Made by a program: the position numbers and the translations under genes. Positions 34,601 to 44,889 of a stretch of DNA of 64,000 nt are shown here, piece after piece. This stretch comes from Lineus longissimus (lineage: Eukaryota; Nemertea; Pilidiophora; Heteronemertea; Lineidae), in the NCBI RefSeq assembly GCF_910592395.1, contig NC_088320.1, positions 7,440,001 through 7,504,000 on the forward strand, in the 5' to 3' direction. Below the pieces are notes generated by a model. That model had not been told where the DNA came from. It worked only from the letters and a program-made list of their open reading frames with translations, and made no database searches. Each line of letters opens with the position of its first letter. The stretch's first letter is position 1.

Positions 34601-35409
34601 CTTATCGGAGCGTTCACCGTGCAATAATTATTAAGCAGGCTCAGCCAAAGTGAAAATTAATGCATTTTGAAATCAACCATGCAATGTCATCGGGTTACGC
34701 GTGCGCAATAATGATATTGCAAGCTGAAATGCTTTAAAATGCATCGTTGGTGTTGATTCAAGTCATCAAAGACTCATAAAGAGTCGCGGCGGCAATTGGG
34801 CATCAACGGTGAAAATCCCTAGGAGAAAAATACTTCGATTTAGGTTATTTCTGTTTTCACAAAATCTACGACCGATGCGTGACTGCACATAATGTTTATT
34901 ACTTTGGTTACTATAATGTCCAAAGTGATTTGACGTTATGAAGGCACGTGAGGCCTTTTTCTTTTGCTAGACTGCTTCTTGTGTATTTCGTCGTATATGA
35001 TATGGACATACAACTACCGTTTCTAATCGATCTGGCTCGACATTGCATATTGCGCAATCATCATCATAATCATCATCATTACGTTTCTACTATCCTTGAT
35101 CACTATTCGGATTTATTGTTATCTTCCCTAAGTGAGCATGAGCTTAATCCCTCAACACCAAGCAATAGGGTCAGGATCTCTCTTACACAAACAAATCATA
35201 CACAGGACGACGATGATGATGATGATGATAACGACGACGTCGATGACGATGATGATGCCATTGTGCATTTTAGCCGTTTTCCCTGTTTAGCCTCGATTAG
35301 AGAAAAACGTCACTGCCATCCTTTCTCAATTTCAGTTGTCCTCTAGAGAATATGCCATGTTTGATTGAAAGGGCTCAACATTTTCTGCAACATATCAGCC
35401 TAGTTTCAG
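31633..35409. other. Unit B non-coding stretch
   Basis: Aligns in pieces with 19.6-23.6 kb. Around 33,955-34,680 about 730 bases are absent from unit A and are bordered by CCATG on both sides, so probably an insertion. No exon is supported. Confidence 0.4.
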
Positions 35410-35672
35410 TCGTAATGATGAAGGCTGTACTCACACCGAACGCATATTTCGAAATAATTGCATATAACTGGGCCATATCGGGGCCAAATTTGGGTGATCA
35501 GGACGTCTCGTCAGTGTTAGAATGTGCTATCCTGTGCATTCATCTAACATGCTCGACAGTCAATATACTACCAGATGAGCCATTTTCGTGTCAGATGAGT
35601 AAAAAGAAGGGCACATGTATGAAGAGGGAGGAGGCATTTGACTTTCCAGGGGCCAGGATGTATCAAAAGAAG
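35410..35672 (+). CDS. PAN/apple-like domain exon (unit B)
   Basis: Same acceptor (TAGTTTCAG), same donor (AAG|GTAAAT) and same length as the unit A exon at 23,583-23,845. The cysteine-bearing core ECAILCIHLTCSTVN is unchanged; changes cluster in the first 25 residues. Phase 0 exit fits 36,612 and 37,899. Confidence 0.65.
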
Positions 35673-36611
35673 GTAAATGATAAAATGTCTCTTCAAAGCG
35701 AACCAGGGCAATGCAGGGGTCAGTATCATAAAGGATCATTCGATATCTTAACTCGATTACATGTATTTATTTTGGTGATGATCTGAATGACCACATCTTA
35801 ATAGGTGTTTTGCTTAACAGGAATTTTGAAATATACATCAAGGACAATCCTAAATTCTAGGAGGTGGGTGAAAAATGAGGTAATGAAGTGTGCGGGCCTT
35901 AAAAATCACCACAATTTCACATCTTGCGAACTATGTGTTGGCATACTTATAAAATGTTGTTTGTACAGTCGCCAGGAGCTAACAGGAGAGAGATGAAAAC
36001 GTGGCGCCAATGCGGTCAAAGGCGATATTATTGGAGATAAAGTAAAGATCGGCGGAAGAGGGTGGGGGGAGGGAGGGTAACAGGAAGTTGGCTTGGGACG
36101 TGGTTGTGAGAAAGTGGATCAGTGTGAAGGCCAGTTTCGCCGTATACCTCTACACAAACAAATGTGTATGGTTTTCCTAAATTGTTAATACGGTGTACGG
36201 TTGAAATACGCATGCAGTGCATGGGGGCACAGTTGAAGAGCTTCCGTCTTGTAATTGGAAGTACTCTGCGCTCGAGGCTCAACCAGTTTCAAGTTCAGCT
36301 GGTCTATTATGGCAAAATGTAGGAGAGTATTACCAGAAAGTAAATGCCGGTCCTCGTCATCGGCTCAGCACTCGATGATTTCTATGTGACATTTTAAAAA
36401 ACTGTGGACATTTACTTTTTGGTAGGACTGTACACCATAAGGCCTCCACAGGTTTCTAGATAAGGCTTGCGAATGAATAGCTCAAAGAATTTTAAGACTG
36501 TATGCATTACCAAACAGTCTAAAAAAATCTACATGTTATGCAATTTTAAATAAATGTGTGATGAAGTTGGCAACTCGAACCCACTTGCTAAAACTCTCAC
36601 ACCAATCTTAG

Positions 36612-37610
36612 GATATGAAAAAGCTTAGTTTTGAGCGTTATAACAGGGTGTCATTTATCCCACCACTTCGAATTAGACTGAAAGATGACATCTGGATCTT
36701 CGACGAAAAAACTGGAAGAATAATCTTCGATATGGGCCCAACTATAACTCCTCGTCATACTATAATAGTGTACAAACGTGGCAACAGTTCATACAATGTT
36801 GAGTACAAATCAATGCCATATTTTAAGCGATATATCAAGGGTATCCAGGGTAGAGCGATCTACAAGCACTATATTACACTTAATGCTTTATATGAAGATC
36901 CCAAAATGGAAACACGCTTCTATCTATATGACCTAATAAAAGGCACTATCAACGGACGTATCGTCCCTCAATCCAACGGAACTTGCACCACGAAAAAAAT
37001 GAATAAGATAGCAATTGGATTCAAAAATAAAGTGCTCATCGCGTGCGACTATAAACAAAAGGCGACAATTTATGACTCGGTTGAATCAAATCAACCTGAA
37101 GAATTCCAATTAATTCTTAAAAACGGAATAGATATTGTCAGTAGCCCTCAAGACTTCTCCAGGATTGTCATTAATGGTGATTTATTTCTGATCGAACAAA
37201 GAGGAGCGAATGTATATATTGGTGCCTATAGAAAAACAAACAAGTATCAACCAAAATATTACTTGATCAAAGAAATGGAAAAGAAATTCGACCCTCATGT
37301 CAGAGGCGTTTGGTTGTTTTTTAACCAGTGGTCTGGAGCTCTTATTCTTTTCGGTTACCCTGGCGCTAGCGCAGTAGGGTTCAGCGAAATCTACGAGCCG
37401 CACCATGGACTCATTAAACAGGGATCTGGCCAAATGACATTTAGAGAATTCAGTACAAGTTTTCGTCATTATCAGTCGAACGACAGAGATATCAATCATT
37501 TTCAATTTAGTCCATCTGATGGATCATTGCTGCATCTAGTAGCACAACCCGGAAAAGACGCTAACGTGAAAGAATGTTTCAGTTCCGCTGATGTCTTCAG
37601 AATTGTGTAG
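36612..37610 (+). CDS. 3' terminal exon 1 of PAN-containing gene (unit B)
   Basis: Acceptor CAATCTTAG at 36,611, 332 codons plus stop, AATAAA at 37,624. It differs from unit A by a two-codon deletion around NGIDIVSSPQD and by clustered replacements, but stays open, so both copies appear to be under selection or are recently duplicated. Domain unknown, perhaps a beta-propeller. Confidence 0.7.
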   Translation, partial: DMKKLSFERYNRVSFIPPLRIRLKDDIWIFDEKTGRIIFDMGPTITPRHTIIVYKRGNSSYNVEYKSMPYFKRYIKGIQGRAIYKHYITLNALYEDPKMETRFYLYDLIKGTINGRIVPQSNGTCTTKKMNKIAIGFKNKVLIACDYKQKATIYDSVESNQPEEFQLILKNGIDIVSSPQDFSRIVINGDLFLIEQRGANVYIGAYRKTNKYQPKYYLIKEMEKKFDPHVRGVWLFFNQWSGALILFGYPGASAVGFSEIYEPHHGLIKQGSGQMTFREFSTSFRHYQSNDRDINHFQFSPSDGSLLHLVAQPGKDANVKECFSSADVFRIV

Positions 37611-37898
37611 GATAAAAACGTTGAATAAATAATGCACAGGTTTGACATATTGCTTTATGTCCTTCGAATAAGATTTAAAATCGAGGTTCCTCGTATCAGG
37701 TGTTTATGCCAGGGCAGGTTAAAGACCCCACCTAGTGAGAAACATAACTGTAGTGTCACGCATAAACGCGCATCCCGCCTTGGAGGAGGAATACTCCCTG
37801 GAGAAAATCACCTCCAAGTGCAGAGCGAACGCCGAATAAGTAGAAGAATCATAATATTTAGTCGATTACTAGCATTTCTATTGGCTTCGTTGTCTTAG

Positions 37899-38900
37899 GT
37901 GAGTCAGGTTATTGAGTACAGATTTGGTAGACAACTCAAATTGATGCCACCGATCAGAACGATCAGAAAGGACCTCTATGTCAAATTCATTGCTCGATAC
38001 ACAGGAGTATTTGTTATGTATACGGAGCAACCAGAGCCGTGGACGCGCCATATTGTCTACAGGGCTAGCCATAGCGATCGGGCCTACCGAGTATTTTATA
38101 ACTGCTCCTACTTTCGAGCATCAAATTACATCAATTTCTTTTTTGATTATCTGTTTTTTATTCCTCCTAATAATCTGGCAAACAGCTGGATTAGGATTTA
38201 TGATGTTTCAGTTGGAAGAGATATCGGGCGTATGCTGGTGCCTCAAACTGAGAAATGTGGCCAAAAAGGACTAAACCTACGTAACGCCATCTTTCACACG
38301 AGTACCAATAACATGATATCATTCCGGTGTAAAATACCGGCATTATCACTTATGTGCTTGACAATTTATACGATCATTACAAGGTCTGAAGGACATGAAA
38401 TCCTATGGACACTTTCACAAAATATAACAATTACGGAGAGATTAATACCGGGAGACTTAGGACATCACATCGAGAGTTATCTTGATTCAGATGCATATAT
38501 GCTTTGTTACTCAGCAGTTAAAATTGATTTTTTTATTTTTCGCAATGTTTTTGGTAAGATGACAAGGCAAAAGTGCTCCAAGTCAGTTAAAGGCCTACAC
38601 CAATCAATGATCACTGCATTTCTCAACCAAATATTGGGAGTCATTCTATTTTTTTGGGATTCATCTCATTTTCGTTTCAGTGGGTACCAAATCATGTGTT
38701 TTACAAGTAATGGCTTGAGTCGGATTGTTAACAGAGATGCAGTTAGAAAACTCACTATATTCAATGGGCTACGCGAGGAAGAATTTGATAAACCTGGACA
38801 AGTTAGGATGGACCACAAGTGGAATCTGTTAAAGTTACATAGGTATACAAATCATAATGAAGATCGATATGACGCTGTTAATGTGCACATTCGAAACTGA
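37899..38900 (+). CDS. 3' terminal exon 2 of PAN-containing gene (unit B)
   Basis: Acceptor TTGTCTTAG at 37,898; 333 codons plus stop in phase 0. Only about a dozen residues differ from unit A (26,095-27,096). Same relation to terminal exon 1 as in unit A. Confidence 0.7.
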   Translation: MSQVIEYRFGRQLKLMPPIRTIRKDLYVKFIARYTGVFVMYTEQPEPWTRHIVYRASHSDRAYRVFYNCSYFRASNYINFFFDYLFFIPPNNLANSWIRIYDVSVGRDIGRMLVPQTEKCGQKGLNLRNAIFHTSTNNMISFRCKIPALSLMCLTIYTIITRSEGHEILWTLSQNITITERLIPGDLGHHIESYLDSDAYMLCYSAVKIDFFIFRNVFGKMTRQKCSKSVKGLHQSMITAFLNQILGVILFFWDSSHFRFSGYQIMCFTSNGLSRIVNRDAVRKLTIFNGLREEEFDKPGQVRMDHKWNLLKLHRYTNHNEDRYDAVNVHIRN

Positions 38901-39203
38901 TTCAAAACAAGAAAGTTCCGAAACGTTTACTTTTTGTAAGGTCAGCCAGAATATATTTGAAGCAATTTGATGTAATCTAGAAGTAATTGATTCTCCAGAG
39001 ACCTATATAGGTTCAGATACTTACCAACTTGTCTTTCTTTAGTTGTTTTTCTTGTATTTCTATTTGGTTCCGTCACGGTCAAAGGACTAAATTTAGGTTG
39101 AGGAGTGGGTGGTCGGTATAATGGGCTGCTGTCAACAATGGTGTCTGTCATCATTACCCTCCCAGGAACGAGTGGTATATATAAATAGAAAACCTGCAAA
39201 TAA

Positions 39204-39775
39204 GGGTCATTTAAATATATCGGGAGAATCGTGTCAATTAGGAAAATCATCGCCTTGCCAAAATGAAACTACATGTACCAATACTGAGGATTCACTGGCC
39301 AGTGGTGATCAGGTCGGGATTGTACCCTCCAAAATAAACTAGTTCTTCAATCGAGGGTGATTACCATCGATACAGATGGGGCTACTCTATCCCTATTGCT
39401 ACTTGTTCAAATGTAAATGTCTGAGATATTTTGTGAAGGGGTTGTCTGACGATTATTTGAGGAAAGTACCAGCTTCTTATGTGCACTTACGCGGTGAGCA
39501 GGCTGTCCCGCTAGCTATATATAGCTCAAGAGGAAGTTGACACAGACTGGTTCCTGTGAGATTGCACATGTTCTCGAGGTAAAATTTCGAGGGCAAACAA
39601 ATCAAACAAACCCCGCAACACCACCCTATATTTATGTAAAAGATTGAAATATTTGTAATTTGGCTTTCTCAAGGTGGAATAGATCTGTATGAAAATTGTT
39701 TTTCACCATCCTTGATATTGAAGTTATAAGGCATAAAGGTGAAATTTTTCAAATTTGCGTTGACATACAGGGTGT
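39204..39775. other. No gene seen
   Basis: Unique sequence between the 11-kb duplication and the toxin-gene duplication. Confidence 0.4.
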
Positions 39776-40089
39776 CTCATGCATTGTGCTGATCATTGGA
39801 TGTTCAAGGAGCGGTATCCACAATGAAATATATCAAGTATGTACACAAGCATTTGGGCATTTCCCGCCGGATTGGATCGGTGATGAATTAGGGATACCAA
39901 CGCACAACTACAGTTGTATAATATTTTGGCATTGGAATATAAGACCGAGGAACAAAAAACCCGGGGAATATAGATAGGCGTGCGGGCAGTGGATCCATTG
40001 GTCTTATTTATACCACGAAGCGTCTACCCATTAAAGAAATGCAGAATCAGAATTGATTTGGCAAAACAAAGAAAGCTCTATTTAATGCA

Positions 40090-40095
40090 TTTATT
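40090..40095 (-). terminator. Polyadenylation signal, nemertide-like gene 1
   Basis: AATAAA on the minus strand about 54 bases after the stop codon; conserved in gene 2 (44,831-44,836). Confidence 0.65.
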
Positions 40096-40148
40096 TCCAC
40101 ATTTCAACAATACATTTTAGTCGGAGTCAAAGTTCCATACGTCAGACT

Positions 40149-41406
40149 CTACTTCTGGTTTGGTGGGTTGCATTTGAAGTTCCATCCACAGTTCTTGGTG
40201 CAGCATCCCTTGCTGAGCGTACAGAAGCTACCAGTTGCAATGCATCTGAAAAAGAAAGAAATATTTGAGTCGTATAGCAGTGGAAAATACTGAATGCATT
40301 CACCGTATTTATAAAACAGCTACCAAAAGATATATTCTAATACTTACGATAAATAATCGCAAAGCTTCGTTAAATAATGTCTTTATTTGATTAATAATTT
40401 TGCTTATTCTATGTGCTGATTTGCAGGAATGACATAACACACTGTGAATTTCGCAAGCACTGTAGCTGACAGTTCTTCTCGGGAGTCGTCGGATCTGATG
40501 ACCTGACAGATTGTGTGGTGACGGAAGCTGGTCCGGTAGTTCATGGTGATAAAAGAACTGAATCTAACAGTGGTTTCGTTTAATATTGGCAAAGTATGTG
40601 TTATGTATTATTACTTACCCTCGTTTGTCAATGCTCTGGTCAAACTCAGAATCGATTGCGGCCTCATCTAAACAAAAAGAGATGAAATGCATGTTGGTAT
40701 TCGTTAAGTGCTTCAAAAACTGACAAGGGCGTGTCACCAATGAAAGTAGGCGATTGTCTCATGTGGAAAAAAAGGAAGGAAGTTTGAAAAAAACTATATA
40801 TTTCTGAAGATTTCTTATTGAGCTAATCATAATGCCAATTATGTTATGTATGCGTATCTGAGAAATCGGGAATTTCCGTAGTATCGTCGGCCTTCAAAAT
40901 TGATATCGCGTATATTCAAGTGTAGCTCAATAAGAAATGCTTGCTTGACGGAGCCGGTTTTGCGAATGACTTTCATTAATCGGAGTATGAAGGACAAAAG
41001 CAAGCCAAAAAAACGCATCGAATTGTTTTTCGTCCACCATTGCTTGAATGTACGGTCCAATTCAAGGGTCCCATTCCTGGAGCTCTTTATTGTTCGAAGG
41101 GAAACCAAAATTCCAATTCGTTTGTTTTCGATAGCTTCCATGTTTCATTTTCGTGGGATGTATGGCCAAATAACCCCCCCCCCCCCCCCACAAACACTAG
41201 AATATGAAGCCACCGGGAAAATTCCGTCTTTGTCTAATTTCGCGCAGTAATTCGGAATGGTCACGTACTAACACATTGATTGTGATATAAGACATCACCA
41301 TTCTTAACTATACCCAAACCTTTTTCTATGAAAACAAATGTGAATACTTACCAGCGAAGACGAGTCCCAAGAAGAGCAAACCAACAAGAAACACAGCGGT
41401 CTTCAT
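40149..41406 (-). CDS. Nemertide alpha-like neurotoxin precursor, gene 1
   Basis: Three coding exons on the minus strand: 41,352-41,406, 40,619-40,667 and 40,149-40,245, all with GT-AG borders, total 201 bases (66 residues). Exon 1 encodes an 18-residue hydrophobic secretion signal. Exon 2 encodes an acidic propeptide ending in Lys-Arg, the likely processing site. Exon 3 encodes the mature part with six cysteines in the order C-C-CC-C-C (spacings 6, 5, 0, 3, 5), an inhibitor cystine knot. I recognise it as nemertide alpha of heteronemertean ribbon worms, mucus peptides reported to act on voltage-gated sodium channels. No break or missing cysteine is seen. The coding bases are identical to gene 2. 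Family membership is from recognition; activity is inferred. Confidence 0.93.
40920..41200 (-). repeat. Dispersed element R2 inside intron 1 of gene 1
   Basis: Shares ordered landmarks with 45,660-45,940 and 54,317-54,660: a TTGACGGAGCCGGTTTTGCGA-like start, GCAAGCCAAAAAAA, a TTTCGTCC motif, a TGTACGGTCC / GTCCCATTCCTGGAGCT minisatellite part and CGTGGGATGTATGG near the end. No coding capacity. Confidence 0.7.
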
Positions 41407-41440
41407 TTTAGCTATGGAGGATGATGCGATACGATACTAA
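41407..41440 (-). other. 5' untranslated part of exon 1, gene 1
   Basis: A minus-strand acceptor CTATTTCAG precedes TTAGTATCGTATC at 41,440. A second, nearly identical acceptor block lies about 63 bases upstream, the result of a local tandem duplication (41,407-41,530). The same arrangement is upstream of gene 2. Confidence 0.45.
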
Positions 41441-41755
41441 CTGAAATAGAATACAGTGTTATTTATTTTAGCTATGTAAGGTGATGTGATACGATACTAA
41501 CTGAACACCGAAATAGAAAAGAGTGTTATTCATTTTGAATATGTAAGGGACGATAGAAACTACAGCGACTTTCATTATAGCTACGACCAGCTTATATGTA
41601 ACTGGTCAAAAGGGAAATAATATGTGACCAGTCATGATAACGACAGGCAAATTGAGCAACTGAGCAACTTTTTCTCCGCAAAACAAGAACCAAGAAGTGG
41701 TGATAAACTTTTCAATTTCAACAGTCAAGTGCGATAATTGCAAAATCGGTCTTAC

Positions 41756-41814
41756 CAAATGTGTGTCTTCTGTGTGGAATGGATGGTGAGCCTCTGACAC
41801 CCCAGACTAAATAG
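41756..41814 (-). promoter_or_regulatory. Putative promoter and non-coding first exon, gene 1
   Basis: On the minus strand a TATA-like CTATTTAG (41,814-41,807) is followed about 30 bases on by a short stretch that ends in a strong donor (TTTG|GTAAGACC, exon end 41,756). Conserved at 46,527-46,585 before gene 2. Inferred, not proven. Confidence 0.35.
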
Positions 41815-43060
41815 GGCTGTCAGGCGATTGCTATTCATATTATTCATTACCATGTTCTCATAAAGCATGATTTATGCTCTGAGAGGCAACTACCAGGGCT
41901 CAATTCAATGAATAATTTGGAATTTCACAAGAAGATAATTGGTTTTTTATGTATTGAAATTGAATGCAGATCACAGCATATTCAGTTGGCGGTGAACACT
42001 GAAAGTTTTATCACCGCTTTGTTTTCGTATTGGTACTTGTAGGTGCGGACGTTTCGGGTGAATGGCTCAATTTTTCAGGGATTGGTGGCAAGGAAAGTCC
42101 TGCAAAAGTCATCTTTCGTTTCACAGACCAATGCACCATTATGACGTTTTCTTTCCAAATGTTCTGTAACAGAAAAATAATAAATTTACTTTTACACCGA
42201 GGGACATGACAGTCTGCAACAGTAGGCGTAGAAGACACCAGAGAATGTCTAATTGTCCATGCTGGTCATTGTGTTTGTCATCAACCATGCCTGTAGGAGA
42301 AACTGGAGAAGATATTACCCCATATTTGTCACAGTCGGTGTTGGCCTCCTACGCATAAGAACATAGGCCAGGGTATTGCAAGCATGGGCTAACAAGGAGC
42401 TGCTCAGGATGCTGGACATCATCCCAGTAGTTTATATGAAGCCCTTTGCCCATCACCTTCATCAAAGATTATTCTTAATTGAGTATTGTCTGTTAAGCTT
42501 GCGTTTTAATCTTGATCTTCTTGCACACGTGGTCCAATATTGGCATTGGGTATCGGGACTATCTCTTTTTAGAAATTTAGATGTGTATTCCTCAGGCATA
42601 ATGTAATAAGTTATGTTAATAGCTTATTAAATATTTTTAAAACTTTAAAAAGTTTTAAAAATATTACATACTTCAAAGTTGGGATAAGGACATTTTACCA
42701 AGTCATGTCAAGGAATTGTCGTATTTTGGCCTCGCATGGCAGAAATTTACATAATTCTAAGCTGGACACTGAGACCACGAAATCAAAAATCTATTGATAT
42801 TTGCCTGGATCGTATTCCTTTAATTCCAGATCTGCATGTAGAAAGATGCCAAAAGCTCACCACTTGGTCAAACTTGGTCTGACAGGCGGCCTTCAAACAG
42901 GACACACACGTTTTTTTATGAACTACGGTTCGGTCCTATAGCTGCCTCGCAGATTAATACATGGCCCTGTCCATTACTGTAGAGATGAACTCGGATTCAA
43001 ATAAATGAACGACATGTCATGGAGATGTACTACATGTAAGTACCATGCCGCTGTGGCCAG

Positions 43061-44532
43061 AAACCTAAATTGTATGTAGGTTTAATGAGAAAACTTTCAC
43101 TTTGATTATCTCAAAAAAATCATTAATCAAGTTTTACTGAAACGTTTTACGCTATCTGAATTAGTAGAAGATATTTTGAAGATATAAAATTCATTGTTGA
43201 TGGAATAACTCAGCCACAGACATGACAGAGCTAAAGGCTCAAAATATCTAATGTCGAAAAAAGAGGAATGTACATAAGCTCATGGTTACCGCCACGATTT
43301 CTTAAAATCTTTGTGAACATGGACAGTTTTTATAGAGGGCGTTGATCAAAACAAAATAAGTATCGCGGAAAACTTGTGCCTCCATCTCAGTGAATGGCCG
43401 CCTTGAAAATTACATCATCATTTCCTCATTCGAGGAAAATCCTCTATTTCGAATAATTTTTACTTTTTGGGGGAATAGTTTTCCTGCCTTTTTTTAATTA
43501 GGATCATTTGACTTTTCTCTGACATTCTTAGTGTTAGCGTCACACCTCATCAACCCCATTCAACTGGGGCCTTTGATCTTGGCCTATTTTGGGAAGACCT
43601 GTTATTTTTCACAGGTTTTCTGGAGATCCGACCTTTCGGACAGAGTCGGAGAAAAGTCGGATAATGTCGGAGAAATTAGGAAAAAGTAAGAGAAACCGTT
43701 AATAAGTCGAAAAAGCCTCCTGCTAGTGTGGACACACGTCAGAACCTTTACCAATGAGTGAACATGTCAGCTGTTCGTTTTGATTTTCCCAGAACCTTTT
43801 CACTTGGTCAGTCGGGGAACTATTCTCCAGGATCGGAGTGTCCAAAATGACCGGTTATACCATCCCAAGTACGTGTATCACTATTTCCAAGTCATTTTAT
43901 CAAAAAGGAAGGTGTTTGGGTCAATAATAGTTACAGATATTCGATTGGTTGTCATAGGTTTGACCATACTCATAAATTCGGTTGAGGTTTAAAATTATAT
44001 ACAGCGTGACCAAACAAAGGATTATTTCTTGTTTATTTAAAAACAACAAACAGGTCACTCATGTGCCGGAGGAGTTTGTGACGTCATTCATTACGTTTAC
44101 AGGCACCTCAGAACCAAAATCGAACAATTCAGGTTCCCAAGATTGGGCCTGTCATTCTGTGAGTCTAATCCCTAAACAGAAAGTCGAGCATTACAATGGG
44201 GTATCAGCTCTCGGACAATGGCCGGGTTAGATCATACGATAGATAGCGCACGATATGACCAACACTGGTTATAAACTCGTTATTTTTTAGTCAACTTGTT
44301 CACCGATAATGCTCAACAATGCTAAGCCTCGAATCTCCAGGATCGGCGTTTATTAAAGGATTCGACCAACTAGGGTGGGGATCCTGTTTCAAGCCAGTAT
44401 TCCTTGCCCATAACGGGAACACCCTAACCATCAAAGACAGATCCAAGAACATCAAACTAATCAGCACTGGTCTCGGGAAGCAACACGAGGGTGGGTCTCC
44501 TCACATCAAGAACAGTCGCCCGATCAAGGACC
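43061..44532. other. Spacer between the two toxin-gene units
   Basis: No exon. Contains a dispersed element of family R3 (43,548-43,730). Confidence 0.4.
43548..43730 (+). repeat. Dispersed element family R3
   Basis: Landmarks: CCCCATTCAACTGGGGCCTT, a CCTATTTTGGGAAG motif, TTTTTCACAGGTTTTCT, GTCGGA repeats and an AAGCCTCCT end. Relatives: 52,018-52,212 (reverse), 53,502-53,687, 60,864-60,970 (reverse) and 61,048-61,240. Confidence 0.7.
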
Positions 44533-44830
44533 ATTGCTGATCATTGGATGTTAAAGGAGCGGTATCCACAATGAAATATATCAAGTATGTATCCAAGCAT
44601 TTGGGACATTTCCCGCCGGATTGGATCGGTGATGAATTAGAGATACCAACGCACAACTATAATATATCGGCATTGGAATATAAGACCAAGGAACAAAAAA
44701 CCCGGGGAATATAGATAGGCGTGCGGGCAGTGGATCCATTGGCCTTATTTATACCACGAAGCGTCTACCCATTAAAGAAATGCAGAATCAGAATTGATTT
44801 GGCAAAACAAAGAAAGCTCTATTTAATGCA

Positions 44831-44836
44831 TTTATT
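44831..44836 (-). terminator. Polyadenylation signal, nemertide-like gene 2
   Basis: AATAAA on the minus strand, same relative place as in gene 1. Confidence 0.65.
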
Positions 44837-44889
44837 TCAACATTTCAAGTATACATTTTAGTCGGAGTCAAAGTTCCATACGTCAGACT

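Larger units (their letters stand above)
27990..39203 (+). repeat. Eleven-kilobase tandem duplication, unit B
   Basis: Direct copy of 16,285-27,405. Unit-specific insertions include a TTA-flanked element (30,545-30,996), a short inverted-repeat element (31,461-31,632) and about 730 bases near 33,955-34,680. Confidence 0.92.
39776..43060 (-). repeat. Toxin-gene tandem duplication, left unit
   Basis: Matches 44,533 to about 48,160 in direct orientation with shifts of about 4,741-4,773 over the gene and promoter. The right unit has about 490 bases of unrelated sequence near 47,285-47,780, after which homology resumes (AAGTCATGTCAAGGAATTGT in both). Confidence 0.9.

Noticed and set aside
40404-40592. 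62-codon frame in intron 2 of toxin gene 1, also open in gene 2 (45,145-45,333)
   Set aside because: It starts at a TTG, lies within an intron, and the two differences noticed between the copies both change the residue, so there is no sign of protein conservation.
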